DNA of 35,093 nucleotides from Pseudoalteromonas sp. G4 (GTDB lineage: Bacteria; Pseudomonadota; Gammaproteobacteria; Enterobacterales; Alteromonadaceae), in assembly GCF_028875915.1 (NCBI RefSeq), contig NZ_JAPEHW010000041.1, positions 1-35,093 on the forward strand, written 5' to 3'. The notes under the pieces were generated by a model. That model did no database searches, was not told the DNA's origin, and saw only the letters and a program-made list of their open reading frames with translations. The stretch's first letter is position 1; every line of letters begins with the position of its first letter. Shown in pieces: positions 35,001 through 35,093 of this stretch. A program made the position numbers and the translations under genes.

Positions 35001-35093
35001 TAAATATTTGAAATATATTAGCTATGTTATTTTATGCCTTCTAGCTTGATAGTTTTTCTTAGTACAAGGCAAATTTGTGCGTCAATAGCGAGT

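Overview
The window looks like a chromosomal segment of a marine, heterotrophic gammaproteobacterium, most likely an Alteromonadales member close to Pseudoalteromonas. That is an inference from the low-to-moderate GC content, a secreted proteinase-K-like protease with two C-terminal PPC domains, a TonB receptor, an NagP-type GlcNAc transporter cluster, MASE1/CHASE signalling and solute-binding proteins without a transporter. No rRNA, tRNA, CRISPR array, insertion sequence or prophage gene was seen.

Left end (1-1354): an auxiliary tryptophanyl-tRNA synthetase gene (TrpRS resembling the Bacillus-type enzyme rather than the E. coli housekeeping enzyme). Its 5' region reads as a classical trp-type attenuator: a 20-codon leader ORF with tandem Trp codons, three mutually exclusive RNA stems and a U run, followed by a second hairpin that buries the ribosome binding site. 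The synthetase frame itself is broken by two in-frame TAA codons.

Glycogen operon (1655-13755): seven tightly packed or overlapping genes on the plus strand. In order they are a stand-alone CBM48 protein, malQ, glgB, glgX, glgP, glgC and glgA, closed by a strong intrinsic terminator. Together they make ADP-glucose (GlgC), polymerise (GlgA), branch (GlgB), phosphorolyse (GlgP), debranch (GlgX) and recycle maltodextrins (MalQ).

Middle (13760-28819): a secreted polysaccharide deacetylase interrupted by one TAA; a membrane-anchored AraC-type regulator divergent from a small membrane protein; a TonB-dependent receptor; a secreted S8 protease; two periplasmic family 3 solute-binding-like proteins; a TetR regulator divergent from a metallo-beta-lactamase-fold lipoprotein with clear palindromic operators; a 101-aa unknown; and a MASE1-CHASE hybrid histidine kinase.

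Right end (28921-34933): a GlcNAc/chitooligosaccharide utilisation cluster on the minus strand (nagP-like transporter, ROK-family kinase, GH20 beta-N-acetylhexosaminidase), divergent from an AraC-family regulator that probably controls it. The hexosaminidase is frameshifted by a perfect 59-bp tandem duplication; removing one copy restores an 847-aa protein.

The most notable features are the tryptophan attenuator in front of an auxiliary TrpRS and the concentration of minimally broken genes (three TAA codons in two genes and one exact duplication in a third). The latter may reflect recent inactivation or sequencing/assembly error.
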